Below, one piece after another: positions 1-12,450 of a stretch of 34,643 nt of DNA (position 1 is its first letter; each line of letters opens with the position of its first letter). The notes under the pieces were generated by a model, which did not search any database, had not been told where the DNA came from, and saw only the letters and a program-made list of their open reading frames with translations. The stretch covers positions 1-34,643 of the forward strand of contig JNEM01014917.1 of NCBI GenBank assembly GCA_000697335.1. Reading direction: 5' to 3'. A program made the position numbers and the translations under genes. The DNA is from Conidiobolus incongruus B7586. Lineage: Eukaryota; Entomophthoromycota; Entomophthoromycetes; Entomophthorales; Conidiobolaceae.

Positions 1-580
1 ATAATTTAATAATTATGATATTTTAATATAAAAGCTTTGACTATAATTATATTTGATTAGGAGTTATATTATTTTACTATAAATACTTTAGTTATTCTCA
101 AAGTTTTTAAATTATAAGATATTTATATTTTGATTTATTAAACCAAATATAAATTTTAATATATATAATAAACTTATATAATTAATATTATTATATTATG
201 ATTATTTTTTATATTAAAATAAAAAAAAGTATTTTAAGATATTTTTTTACTTTATAAATAATATTTTATACTAGTTTAAAATAATGTATATAATGATAAA
301 TAATTATTTAAAAAAACTTTTTTTTATTTTAATTATTTGTAAATTTTAAATGATTTTAAAATAGCTGTGGTTGTTTTGATAATACTAAAAAAATTTTGAA
401 GACTATTATTTGGTTTAAACATAATGAAACAATAAATATTTAAAAGATTATTTATTAATGAAAAAACATTATATATATAGTTTAAAACTATATATTCTTT
501 TATTTGTTATATTTATAATTTTTTGCTAAACCTAATAATATGTTTGAAAAATCAGATATCAAAAATTTCCCATTGCTTCA
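1..580 (+). repeat. Diverged dispersed AT-rich repeat, copy 1 (tail half only)
   Basis: This stretch matches the second half of the repeat copy at 25140-26390 in the same orientation. The clearest shared blocks are TTAAATTATAAGATAT (near 105), a TTTAAACAT block (near 415) and the terminal TATGTTTGAAA-ATCAGA followed by TTTCCCATT (540-577, against 26341-26376). No open frame of useful length is present. The left end runs off the window. The copies differ by many substitutions and small indels, so this is an old non-coding relic; its family is unknown. Confidence 0.6.
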
Positions 581-726
581 ATTTTCAAGTAATGAATAAA
601 ATACATATAGTAATAAATTTTGAAAATAATGAATTAAATATAAAAATTTTACACACCAAATTTATTTACTAAAATTAATTACCTTGAAAAAATCAATAAT
701 ATCCACCACAATACCAATCAGTTATT

Positions 727-3700
727 TTAGTTTGTCACAAACTCCTCATTCCAAACACCCTTTAATTTATTTAAACCTTCATTCCAATCTCTAAGGTACT
801 GATTCCAGTCGGGCTGGTGTAAATCCTCCAGCAATCGACTCACATGCACTTGGAATTGGTGGTACTCCTTATATAAACAATCGTCCAAAAGCGTTCGAAT
901 AGGTTCCAGACGTTTTAGGATTGGACGATTTTCTGAATCTTTGGAAAAATCGCCAAATTTGACAGTGTCCGTTGAAATTTTGTCCAGGGTAGTGGATGAC
1001 GCTTTCGAGGCAGCGGGTGTGGGAGTAGTGGTACCCCAACCCCAGCTATCGAAATCCAACTGACCCGAATCAATCATCTGATTCTGGCTCATTTTATTAA
1101 TATCGTTAGAGTTATTAGTTTCGTTCAATCTGCTATCCGCCAATCTCTTCCAACGTATCAATGTAATCGCAGCTAAATGAGGTAATCCAACACTCAAGAG
1201 GTATTCAACACTGTTGACAATACCCTTAACTTCTAGGTCAATACCAATATCCACTCTAGATTCTTTGTTATTTTGTAATAAGATGTAAAGCTCAACGAGT
1301 GGCGGCGATTGTTTCATATTTTCCCTAGCATCATCCTGGATATAATCTTTGAACAATTCCTCAAGTGGCAAAATCAGAGATTTATAAGCTGTTAATTTAT
1401 CTCCAATTAAATTATAACTAATAAAGATTTTATCCCGATCACCACATCTAATAGCATTAGGTATAACATATTCCTTAATGATACTCTGACAATTTTCCGA
1501 TTCCAAACCTTCAAAAAGTCTAGTAATTAGGAGTGCAAGATCCCAATCCTCCAAATATTTGAGACATACGTTAATCGCATCTTTTAGGGAGTCACCCAAT
1601 AAGAAAAAGCTCACGGAATCACAATATCTCTGTTTACTGATCAATACGAACGCATTCTTCAAAGCCGCTTTCTTCCATCTTTCGTCGTCAAAATCATTGC
1701 TCAAGAACTTGACCATAGCCGCCTGTTCCTTATGGTGTGTCGACGATTTCCACATCGCTAGAAGTAGACGACGTTTCTTCATTGCTAGGTAATACAATCC
1801 ACATCTGGAGGGTTCCCTGTCCAAACTGAATTGATTTCTAGCGAATTTCTCAATTTCTTGGGATAGTTGGTAGTCGCTTTGTAACCATAATTGCATACCT
1901 AGGAATTTGAATCGCTCCCAGTCCGGTAATTCTACCAGGTTGGATAGATTTTGGGTTGTCAATTGTTGTTGGGTTTGGGAACTATAAGCCCATGCTAAGC
2001 CACTCGATATTTTTTGAGATTTTGTGATGTTGGGATTGTTTAGATTTAATTGATCTAAGAAATAAAAGTAGAAGCCATAATTGTCGAACGTTGTCAAATT
2101 GGATTTTAAGTTCTGATGAAGATTGATAATTTGAGTTAAATCGCTCTTGTCATCTTTGGGCAAGCCTTCAATATCGTAACGTTGGAAATAATCAATTAAT
2201 TTGGAATATTGATTATTAGACAATGCACTAGATGGATCGTCGTCAGTATCGTCATTCCCCCAAAGGGAAGTGGATGTGCTGAACAAAGCTTCCGCCGTGT
2301 GGGATACCGGCTTGGAGTCGAAATTATCTCCATCGCAATAGTCAATCATATTGGTATAGGGCAACGGTGGAATGATTAGCGGAGATTCGTTAATGTCAGG
2401 ATACTGCAGCGAAAAGAATTTATATATATGTTTCCAGCTGACATTGATGAGATTGTTGAGACCCCACTTAACCAAATGCAATGAACTCTTGGGACAGTGC
2501 AGAGGCTTGGATGGCTTATTGGTGATAAATTGATCAATCATCCATTTCGAGTCCTTCCAAATGTTCAGATTGAACATTTGAGATCCTGCAGAAATCAATA
2601 AAGATCCACAAGTATTAAATGCCAAATGGCTAATGGGATCCTTGACATATTGAGGTAATTCGAATTCATTGACCTTTATCCACCTTGTCTGGTAATTCTT
2701 ATTATTTAAACAATACACTAAAACTTTGCTATGGAAACTCAAAGCTAAAAAACTATCATTCGTTGTCGAGTAACCCCAAGCCAAATCTGTAACTTCCGAA
2801 TTATCCAATTCCAATTTGGGTATTTCCAAAATTTTAAATATATCAAATATACTAAATCGCAAATCCCATGTCAATGCGTAAAATTGTTTGGAAGACCTAG
2901 TAATGATCGCGATTTCGCCTCTGTACCCTGTTTTCAATATGATATCGTCCAAATTATAATATGATAGGTCAAACATAGTTGCTGCATTCCATACCCTTTT
3001 GGACCCTATTGCATCAATATCCAGAGACCACAATTTGCATAGGTGATTACTGTCATAGGTGATTAAAGCCTCCACCTTCATAAATTCCTTAAATTGGGAT
3101 TGATAGCTAGGTATCCAATCGAATTTGACATCCCCGCAAAATGGAATGATATCACTACCCAAATAATCTAATTGATGTCTAGTACCATTAGTATTTTTAT
3201 AACTCCAAAAATGACTTTCATTCTTTTTGAAATCTAATCCAACGATAATTTTATCAAACCTTCGGGTCTTACATTCAAATACTTTAAGTTTCGTCACAGT
3301 AGTAGTATGTGGAATTTTGTTCAAGTGTAAATGCTCGTAAGTGTTCTTGTGAGGGAATATGTAAAGATAAATGAATTCCGGGTCCAAAAACACAAATGTC
3401 AAATCGTTCAGGAGATCGAAACATTTGAGATTTGGAATATTAAAGGCGAATGTTTTTGTTAATTTAGAGTGGTCGAACTCCGGATCGGATATGAATACAC
3501 CCACGTCGTTGTTCACAGATATGGAGATTTGGTACCCGTTTTCAAACCCTTGTAAAACTGCGGTATTACCGTGTTGCCCTGACCAGATGTGCTGCGTCGT
3601 CACCTGACTTCCGCTCTGGTCCGGGAATAGCAAATCGGTGAGTCGCATATTAAATAATGTGACTTCGCCCTTGATGGTGTGGACATAGACTGTGAGTACA

Positions 3701-5466
3701 GCGGATGAGTCATTTATACAAGAATCCACAACCCAACCAGGACCGTTAGAACCTTTACTCAAATTGAGGGAAAATGCATTAGGGATTCTCGTCATAATAA
3801 AGATTTTACATGTGCGAAATGGCAATTTACCAAGTTGCTCCACCCTCCAAAATGTCAGGGATCCGTCCTGTTGCACTCGGAATAAGAGGTCGGGCTCTCT
3901 CTCTAAGAGATCTTGCAATAATTGCTCGTGTAAATAGTCCATATGGGTTTTTTCAAGGCCTTGTTGACATTTCGTTTCCAGAAGCTTCAGTTCATGTAGT
4001 ACCAAAGCCCTCAAAACTGACGCATTCACCCAATGGAAAGGTGAATTTTGAAATGAAGCCTGATTGGTTTCCAAATCAGTACTCAACATACACGATGTCT
4101 TGGTAACGGATCCGCACTCCTCTAAATGTGGCTGATTAGGGCTCATTGGAGGTTCCGATATAAATGTATTAGGATTAATATTCCCACATAGGAAGAATGT
4201 GTTAGGCTGTAGCGGATTGATTGGGGACCATATCCTAAATATACCATCGAGACACCACGTACACACTACAGGCAATCTATTCAGATATTAGAGACAGGAA
4301 ACACTAATAAATGGAAAGATTTACTGATGATCACTTGCATCCCCGAAATATTTTCTAGAATTCAATTTCCATCGAATTTCTATGACTGCCCTCGGATGCT
4401 TTAGATAAGTGTAGGGTGCACTTTTAAAAGTTTGAGATGCTAAAATACATTTAATAATATATTAATATATATTTGTTTATGGTATTACCTGATGTAGGTA
4501 CTTGCCATATTTTGACTAGACGATCATTCTAAATTTGGGTTAGTGGATGTTGTGTTATATGGGATTTTGTTTACCTTGCTAATTGTTGCAAACCAGCAAT
4601 TGTCAGGAGATAACGAACTTAAATATATTGTACTGGAAGGTCTAAAAATTGGTTAAATTGGTTGTATCAAATTGTTCAAATTGATGTTGGATTACTTATA
4701 GCTAGTTAACTTTGTAAATGATTTATTCGTTGATTTCCATATTATTATATCATCACCTGAAGTTAATAAATTACCTAAAAAAGTATAAATAATGGAATAT
4801 TGAGCAAATTAATAGAGTGTTTTACCGTTATCGAACCAAGTAGCGCCCGTAACCATTGATTCGCATTGTAAAACGCAGTCAAAATGCCACTAAACAAAGA
4901 ATCATTAATAAATATTTATGAGTTATTGAAAGATTGTAAATAATATTACCTTATACTGAGCTTGATTCACCTTATTATCACCATCCGTAAAAACCACCAA
5001 TCCAATCTCATTATTTTGATCCAATTTCTTATCATCCTCATCCACTTTTTGACTATAATAAACATATATCAAATTGCCTAGAGTAAAAACCAACTATACT
5101 CCATCGATAAATTATATCACTTTTATACTTTATAAATAAATTACTTTTCCCGTGATATCGTTCAGCTCTACACTATTAATATTTTCATAATATTTTTTAT
5201 TGCCAAAGTTGGAATAATCTTCGATTGGGTTTAGAATTTGAACCAAATCAATTTGATTATTAATGTGGTCTACTTTACTTATGATCACACTGAGACTAGA
5301 GGCGTATATCTTTTGAGATAAATTAATTAATTGGTTAGTAGGGATATTTAATTGAAATGATAATTTTAGTGTTTACCATATAATCGATATTATCAAATCT
5401 AATTGGGCAAACATCTCTAGGTTGTAAATTACTAACACCCCAAAAGGGTTGGAGTTGAGCGCACAT
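727..5466 (-). CDS. RAV1: RAVE complex subunit Rav1 (DmX-like WD40 protein), nine exons
   Basis: Rav1 is the scaffold of the RAVE complex (Rav1, Rav2, Skp1), which promotes reassembly of V1 with Vo of the vacuolar H+-ATPase. The long last exon (727-4276) is open throughout but lacks a start ATG. Following consensus splice sites upstream gives exons 5377-5466, 5145-5309, 4950-5093, 4826-4889, 4696-4774, 4575-4641, 4489-4528, 4325-4439 and 727-4276. These total 4314 nt, exactly 1438 codons, for 1437 aa; yeast Rav1 is 1357 aa. The new 5' exons read as WD40 blades (LSPDNCWFATISKNDRLVKIW; then YLKHPRAVIEIRW, a block typical of Rav1). The conserved Rav1 C-terminal region lies at roughly residues 980-1290 (AWAYSSQTQ, WERFKFLGMQLWLQSDYQLS, SRCGLYYLAMKKRRLLLAMW). 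An S/T/D/E-rich linker with SWGWG follows. Introns are 46-67 nt, and intron 1 carries a perfect TACTAAC. Start ATG (MCAQLQPFWG) is the first in frame; the exact N-terminus is less certain than the rest. Confidence 0.9.
4277..5376 (-). other. Cluster of eight short spliceosomal introns in RAV1
   Basis: Introns lie at 5310-5376, 5094-5144, 4890-4949, 4775-4825, 4642-4695, 4529-4574, 4440-4488 and 4277-4324 (67, 51, 60, 51, 54, 46, 49 and 48 nt). All donors are GTAA (GTAAAC, GTAATT, GTAATA, GTAAAA, GTAATC, GTAAAC, GTAATA, GTAAAT). Acceptors are TAG except the first (AAG). Branch-like sites include TACTAAC in intron 1 and CACTAAC in intron 6. Every junction keeps the frame, and the joined protein continues WD40-like sequence, which supports the model. 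No transcript data were available. Confidence 0.8.
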
Positions 5467-7267
5467 TATTTTAATATTTTTTTCTATATTATATTGAATA
5501 TTTTATTTTAATACTTGAATATATTAATTAAATGGTTGTTAAATTGAATACTATGAACTGAAGTGACCTTGAATTGGATTGATTATTAAGAAATTACAAT
5601 TGAATTGAAATTATTATGGGCTTTAAATTGGTTATTATATTACTATTAAATTACTGTTTAAAATCTATTAAAATTGATTTTAAAATAATATCAATAGTGA
5701 ATTGAATAGGATATAGCAATTATATATATTAAGCTTTATTAATAAATTTTTTAATTATTTTGATAGACTTAGAATTAATTAATATATTATAGGCAAATAG
5801 AAAAATGAGTTTATTTTAAAATTATATACTAATCAGTTGAAGTGTAATTTAATTAAAATAAAAAATTTTGAGTCGATTAAGAGAATTCAATAAATTTTTA
5901 TAAATTTAAACCAATATTGAAAAATAAATATTCGATACTCACATTTTAATTATCTAAATATTATGAAGGTGTCATTTTAATTTTATCAAGTTTTCAATTG
6001 GTAAGGTTAATATTGATATTAATATATCATATAATATAAAAATTCATATTTGCGTATGTATAAATAGAAGAGAACAGTCCCATATTTATTGCTTCTCAGT
6101 TTATATTATGAATAAATCATTCTTAATTTGATTACTATTTTGATCAACAAATAATAATATTTGGCTAATTTGAAAAAAAAATTAATTAAGGTAGTTCAAT
6201 AATTTCATCTTAAGATATATATTATCAAAATTTCTCGTGTCTATTCATATCATTCTAAAGTATTAATATTGTAATTTTTACTAAATTGATCAAAATTCAA
6301 TGTTAACAGGTTTAAAATAATAAATCAAATACTCATATTAAGTAAAATATTATTGAATTTAATAGATTAATTTTCAAAAGTATCTCACAATATATTATTT
6401 AAATTATTATACATTTTTACTTGTCTTATATTACTAGGTGCTTTTTCGTCGCTCAACCCTAATATTACAATATATGAAGTAAATTATAACCATTACCAAA
6501 TTTGGAAATAAATTGTGATTTAATTGAGATTTAATTGAAATTTAGTAATTTGTAATTATTTTAATTAGGTAAAGAGATGGTAATTTAAGGATAATAATAG
6601 TGTAATTCAAATTTAGTTTGTTACAATGGTTTAATTTCGTTCAAAAATATATTGATAAATAGATAACATGATATTAATTATTAAAATATTTTTATTTGTT
6701 TGAATTTACAATCAAATTATACTGTTTTTGATATTTCATTAACTCATAATATTATTATCTTAATTTATTAAATATGAAAGTTATATTTGAATAAATATTT
6801 TCCAATTTATAACTGATATTTTAGTAAAATAATTTCAATGGTTTTATTTTCAAATATTGGCTATTTTAGGTGGATTCGCCAATATTGAGGAATTTATCAT
6901 TTTTTGACTTACCAATTAACTATTAAAGTTCATAATTGAATAGTCAAAAAAAGCTCTTAAAAACTTCATATTAAAACTATCATAGCGACGGATGGACTGA
7001 AATAGCTAATAATTCAAAAAATATCTAATACTTAGGATTAATAAAATTTTATCTTGGTTTAATTGAAGCTTAATTCTCAATTAATTTTTAGTTGTTAATT
7101 TTAAAGCCTTCTTTATATTGAATTATTATTTTATTGATTAAATTCATTAATCTTCATACCAATTTCATTAAATTTAAATCTAATAATATTTTAATGACTT
7201 GATATGATCTGATAATCTACCTCATACCCTTATATTTTCACAAATTTAATTAAAGATAAAACCATAG
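5467..7267. other. AT-rich intergenic region upstream of RAV1, no gene seen
   Basis: Apart from the promoter side of RAV1 (just above 5466) and one isolated TATA box near 6059, I see no open frame, RNA gene or repeat here. A slightly less AT-rich patch lies at 6430-6475, without coding sense. Confidence 0.5.
6059..6067 (+). promoter_or_regulatory. Isolated TATA box (TATAAATAG)
   Basis: TATAAATAG is followed 49 nt later by an ATG at 6108 that opens only seven codons. The element has good TATA form, but no gene follows on the plus strand. It could be a promoter remnant of a lost gene, or chance in AT-rich DNA. Confidence 0.25.
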
Positions 7268-7275
7268 TATAAATA
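7268..7275 (+). promoter_or_regulatory. TATA box of the small ORF at 7338
   Basis: TATAAATA lies 70 nt upstream of the ATG at 7338. The same spacing is seen at the ML-domain gene (74 nt) and the first phosphate transporter (71 nt to its favoured ATG), which favours a real promoter. Confidence 0.4.
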
Positions 7276-7337
7276 CTCAGTTATTCAACCAAATTAGCAT
7301 ATATTCTTTTAGTTGAATATTTTATGATCTTAAAATT

Positions 7338-7436
7338 ATGGATGCTTTAATGTTTTTATCATTTACTAGTTTGGCAGCTGCTACTTCGCTGAGCGAAGAT
7401 AAAGAGCCCATGAATACTACCACTAATGAGGGATAG
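7338..7436 (+). CDS. Possible small secreted peptide (32 codons), perhaps a decayed gene
   Basis: The frame opens with MDALMFLSFTSLAAATS, which has the look of a signal peptide with a small-residue cleavage site near residues 13-17, followed by an acidic, Thr-rich tail. Its codons are clearly less AT-rich than the flanking DNA. A TATAAATA box sits 70 nt upstream. After the TAG stop at 7434 the same frame stays open for 28 more codons to 7523 and encodes a hydrophobic segment (INLILSFLMCIVIG). I recognise no family. It could be a short secreted or effector-like peptide, a first exon, or the start of a pseudogene whose TAG was once CAG. Confidence 0.3.
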   Translation: MDALMFLSFTSLAAATSLSEDKEPMNTTTNEG

Positions 7437-7536
7437 CAAAGTGTCAACTATATTAATGGGATTAATTTAATTTTAAGTTTTTTAATGTGCATTGTAATTG
7501 GTTGCAAAATAGAGTTTTCTTAAAGATCAATTCAAG

Positions 7537-7659
7537 ATGGTCCGTTTAAAACCTACAACAATGTTCCTAAAATATTTTGTTATCATAATCTATCAAATAT
7601 ATATACCAAGTTTTGTTAACGCTTTCAACATGCAAGCTTATTCTAAAGAGGTTACTTGA
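7537..7659 (+). CDS. Possible small ORF with hydrophobic N-terminus (40 aa)
   Basis: The ATG at 7537 opens 40 codons with a basic start (MVRLKPTT), a hydrophobic stretch at residues 9-28 and a possible signal-peptidase site SFVNA-F near residue 29. It begins 13 nt after the preceding reading frame ends. A GTAATT donor at 7494 and an AAG acceptor ending at 7536 would join it in phase to the frame at 7338, but I see no good branch site. This may be a second exon, a separate peptide or chance. Confidence 0.18.
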   Translation: MVRLKPTTMFLKYFVIIIYQIYIPSFVNAFNMQAYSKEVT

Positions 7660-8059
7660 TAAAATCTTAATTTTTTAATTAATTCTATTACTTTCTTTTA
7701 CATGATATTGTCAAAACAATTTAATATTTTATTAAAAAAATTTTAAGATTATATTTTAAAGTTCAGGAATATAATACTCATTTAGTTTTTTGCTAATAAT
7801 TTTGAAGTTTTATCACATATTTATGTCAACTTAATATATTAAAAATTAATTAAAAATTAGTAAAACGTATAGTTAAATAGAACTATTAGTTGTTATATAA
7901 TCCTTTATATTATAGATTAATTATATAAATATTTATTTAATTGAAATTTGATATAATACTTATTGTTATTGATTTCAAATAATGTTATATTTCTATTAAT
8001 TAAACTATAATTTCTAATATATAAATTATAATCAATTTATAAAACAATATAAATATTTT
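7660..8059. other. AT-rich intergenic DNA, nothing recognised
   Basis: Only homopolymer-rich A/T sequence is visible here, with no open frame, RNA-like fold or shared repeat block. Confidence 0.5.
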
Positions 8060-8940
8060 TTGATTATGAATAACTTTATTATATTATTAGCAAACTTCAA
8101 GTATCTCAAAAATGTTCTTTTTAATTTAAAACTAATATTTATATTTTATAAACCAATTAATTTTCTGGTAAAAATTTTCCTATTTATAATTTTTAATTAT
8201 TAAATATAATAAATATAATAAATATATAATTTATATTTATTTATTTTGATTCAGGAAAATATTCTAGCTTAGGTTTTATATATTATATATTTATCATATA
8301 AAATAATAAATAACTTTAATATAAATAAAACTATATATTAAAATATTTTTTAAAAATAAATTAATTATTAACTGATTTATCTTTAGGAAATAAAAAAACT
8401 ATAATTATAATTTATTATAAAAACTAATATTTATTAATCAAAACTATAAATATATTATTTTAATAAAATAAAATATAAAAAATTTATTACTTATCCAATA
8501 TAATAATTAAATATAAAGGTTTTAATATATATTTATATTTTAATAAATTTTTTTATTATATAAATATTATTTTAATCCTAAAATTATATTAAATTAATAA
8601 ATATATATTTTTATCTTTTTTTATTAAATAAAGGATGAATTTGGATAAATATATATAATATACTTAAATAACTAAAATGAAAGTATTTTAACATAATAAT
8701 TTATTAATTAATAATAATTTGGATATATTATTATCTTTTAAATTTTCAACTATTTTATAAAATTATGATTAAATTATATTAATATTGAAATAAAAACCAT
8801 TTAATAAGTAATATTTAGTTTATATTTAATTAAACTCAATATTAAACCCTTTTATTCATTATATATAATTTTTTTTTAAAATTTACAAATTATTTGAAAA
8901 ATTTCTAACTACAAAAAATATAATTTTTCCTAATAAATTA
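8060..8940 (+). repeat. Diverged dispersed AT-rich repeat, copy 2 (shortened)
   Basis: This is colinear with the copies at 25140 and 33833, same orientation. Shared blocks include TATCTCAAAAATGTTCTTTTT (near 8101, against 25229), TTTTATAAACCAATTAATTTTC (near 8150, against 33970), TATCATATAAAATAATAA (near 8293, against 34150) and TTTAGTTTATATTTAATTAAA (near 8815, against 26193). It is about 0.9 kb against 1.25 kb for the longest copy, so internal parts are missing. Both ends are approximate. No coding capacity is visible. Confidence 0.5.
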
Positions 8941-11900
8941 ATATATATTTAATTTTTTAAAATATCAACTTTATTAATAATTAAAAATATAGAAAAATTT
9001 TTGATTTTTTATATTGTTTTCAAACTCTATATTTTAGAAATTATTTAATAAATTTTGTCATTTGAAATATAATTTCTGTTTGTTTACTGTAGTGAAAGCT
9101 TTGAATATATTCATATAATATTAATTAATTCTTATTAACCATCTTGTTAAATAAAATTCATGATTTTATTAATTGACATATTTCTATCCAATGATATAGG
9201 ATTAATTATTTTTATAATCGTGCCAATTATAAATATATTATATTCAATTTGTAATTCTTTAATTGTTAAGTCAAAAACTCCCTATCTATACACCATATTA
9301 TATTATGTTCGTTAATTTTACATAAAATATTAAATTGGTTTCTATTCATATTTTATATTATAATGTTAAACCATTAACCATTTCTGATAATAATAACTGT
9401 TAAATAAACAATGCAAAATATTATATAGCATATGCGATAAATTATTTAATATATATATGAGAAATAAAACATATATATTCACATAAAATAACAAAGAATA
9501 ATGTTTCTATAAACTCAAAATTGATAAAACTCTGACCATATAAATTGATGAAAGGTTAAAAAAAGTACTTTGAAGATATATTGATTTAATTTACATCAAT
9601 ATATATTCATAGTCTTATAAAGTTACAAAAATTATACTTTAACAATTTTTAATCATTAAAATAAAATATTATTTTACTAGTTTAGGATAAAATTATATTA
9701 ATTTCATAAAAAAATAAGATGAATTAATTATTAATTTTATCGATAATTATAAAATTTTGATTTATACATAAATATATAATAGTTATACGAGATTTTATAA
9801 TGACATATATATTTTATAAAGGTCATTGGTTTACTAAATAGAAGTAAAATAATATCGTTGAATCATAGATTCGTTATAGGTCAAATTATAAAATTATTCA
9901 AGTTATAACTAAGTTTTATAAAATATAATTTTAATAAAAAGTTATTATTATTATATTTTATATTTTATCTTATTAAATAATTGTTGCCATTCAATTGTCT
10001 ATTTGAAATTATTATGCTTCATTTACTCACTGGTTAACCTATCCATGTTAATATGATTCGACAATAGGACCTTGATATATTAATTTGAACTAATAATATT
10101 CTATCTGATATGATTTCATTCATATTTTTCATATTAGTTACTTTAAATAATTAATGTTCCTGAATCAAAATAAAAATTTATAAAATTCATTTTTATACAT
10201 ATTTCAAAGTTTTAAATTATATAATTTTGGTTATACTACAAACTTAATATTTGTTTTTGATTCAATTTTCAACAATGAAATATTTTATAAATTAATAAAT
10301 TTATATAATAGAATTAGATGATTCATCTATTATATTTATATGAATATTATTTAAGCTATAACTTCTTAATTTATTAATATTTTACTTGTTATCGCTAACT
10401 AATTTTATAAAATCCAAATTTGTAAAAGAATGCAAACTATATTGTATATTTGTATTGAATTAATAATATTATTGAAAATATCATTTATGATTCAAAATTG
10501 AAATTTTTGATATATATATAGTATAGATTATTTAATATGTAAAAAATACATTTCTTAAAATTTATTTAATCGGTATTTAATAATGTTAATAGGATTTAAT
10601 AATCATTGAAAAAGTAAGTTTTTCTTAATTGTTTAATCTATTTTGATTTCAACTTGGACGTAATATTAGTATTAGCAGTATTCTATTAATTTTATTACAT
10701 TTTATAATGACTGAAACAAATTCAAGGATAGATTGTATTTAGCTAAATATATGCGACCAAATTGGTGTGTAACTGGATCCTTTTTGAAATACTTATTCGA
10801 ATTTTACCTAGCAGTTATATTATTTTATCGTTCACTAAGTATCGCAAATATATATAACTATCAAATTGGTACTTAAAAAGTATTAATACAAATTCTATTA
10901 CCTCTTAATGATCCTTATGTAAGTTTACTTGGAAGATTAACATCAAATCAAACACCTTTAAGTTGATATTGTCTATTGGTATAATTATAATTTTATATAA
11001 CCTAAATGAAGAAATTAATAAAATATTCTTAAAAATTTTGGTGTTTTAGGACCGTTTCTTACATTACACAATTTTGATCATAATCAAATTCAAGTATAAT
11101 GAAATAAATTGACCAAGAATAATCAAAATTTTAATAAAACTATTCAGTTTATTTCAAGAACTTTATTAACATATAAGCATTATATTTTTTCTCAATATTT
11201 TTTCAAATTTAACCAATCAGTTTTGATTAATTAAAATGCTTGTGGTTTATATTTATTTGTGGTTTATTCGAACCAACTGATATTTAGGATCATTTTATTT
11301 CTATTGGTGCTATACTCCAGAGGGTAGTCTTTAAATTCTAATTCATTTAACAATTTAAAAAATTATTAACTCAAAAATAATTTCATATTAACTATATTAA
11401 CCTAGATTTCATTCATTTTTGTATATAATAAGCAATACTGTATAATAATTTTGAATGAAATTGTACAATAAAATTTTGGTTAATACCAGTATTTCTATAC
11501 TTATAACTTATAATCCTTATGAAATTACAATCAAAAATAATTAGATGAATTAATTATAATGGTTCCTTTTTGAACTGATTTATCAACACTACAAGTTGAC
11601 ATTCAATATATTTAATCCACATTATCAGCACATATCATGTTTCAACTATAATAATTTTGATTTGATATAACAAGAATTTGCCAAATTTTCTAGATTTTTT
11701 TTAAATTTTCTCGAATTAGAAGTAATAATATATTGTATGAGTAAATTTAATATACAAAATAATTGATAAACTACCCGTATGATAGGAATTTGAATGATTA
11801 ATTTTTAAAAGATGTGGGATGATCTGAATACTAGTTAAATGAATGGATCAATTAAAATCTTACCTTATCAAAGCTGAAAGCTTCTATCGAAATATATAGG

Positions 11901-12376
11901 TAGATTTCATATGATAAAGAAATGACATAATTTGTTTAGTAAAAAAAATAATATATTACCTAGTTAGATCTATTAAATTAAAATCCAACCACACTTTCTA
12001 ACTTGCCATTTTCTTTTGATTCCAATTTAATTATCTGGAAAAATAATCGATCATAAGATTTTACAGTTGAAAGTTTTATCACTTTTCAAGTACCATTCTT
12101 TTATAATTTTTCTTTCCTTTTAATTAAATTAATTAATATATTGTCAGTTTTTTAATTTCTCGTTAGTTTAAACTTTGATTTATTTAGATTAATAAATCAT
12201 ATCAGCTTTGTTATCCAATTATTTTGAAATATTTTCAATCAATGATCATCTTATTGGAAATTATGAACCAAATCTTAATATAACTCCAAGTCGAGATTTC
12301 AAATTATATAGAATTGGATCAGTATGAATAGGTCTTGAGATTGTTTCTGGATTATTTAATGAGAGATTTTAATTAG
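8941..12376. other. Long AT-rich intergenic region, no gene recognised
   Basis: About 3.4 kb without a convincing gene. The best open frame is 41 codons (10751-10876, plus), with mixed hydrophobic sequence and no promoter or family resemblance. A GTAAGT donor-like site lies at 10919. Nothing here is supported as functional. Confidence 0.5.
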
Positions 12377-12384
12377 TTTAAATA
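12377..12384 (+). promoter_or_regulatory. TATA-like box of the ML-domain gene
   Basis: TTTAAATA lies 74 nt upstream of the ATG at 12451, the same spacing as the other TATA-type promoters in the window. The leader between them is A-rich and lacks other ATGs. Confidence 0.4.
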
Positions 12385-12450
12385 CCAGCATCTGTTCAGT
12401 TTAAATCAATACCAAATAGTAAAATAATTAATACTATAATAATCATCAAC

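Noticed and set aside
1559-4106. Several 60-100-codon plus-strand frames inside RAV1
   Set aside because: All lie antisense within the long RAV1 exon, with no independent evidence.
10751-10876. 41-codon plus-strand frame (MRPNWCVTGS...)
   Set aside because: The length is expected by chance among the many ATGs of this AT-rich region, and there is no TATA box or family likeness.
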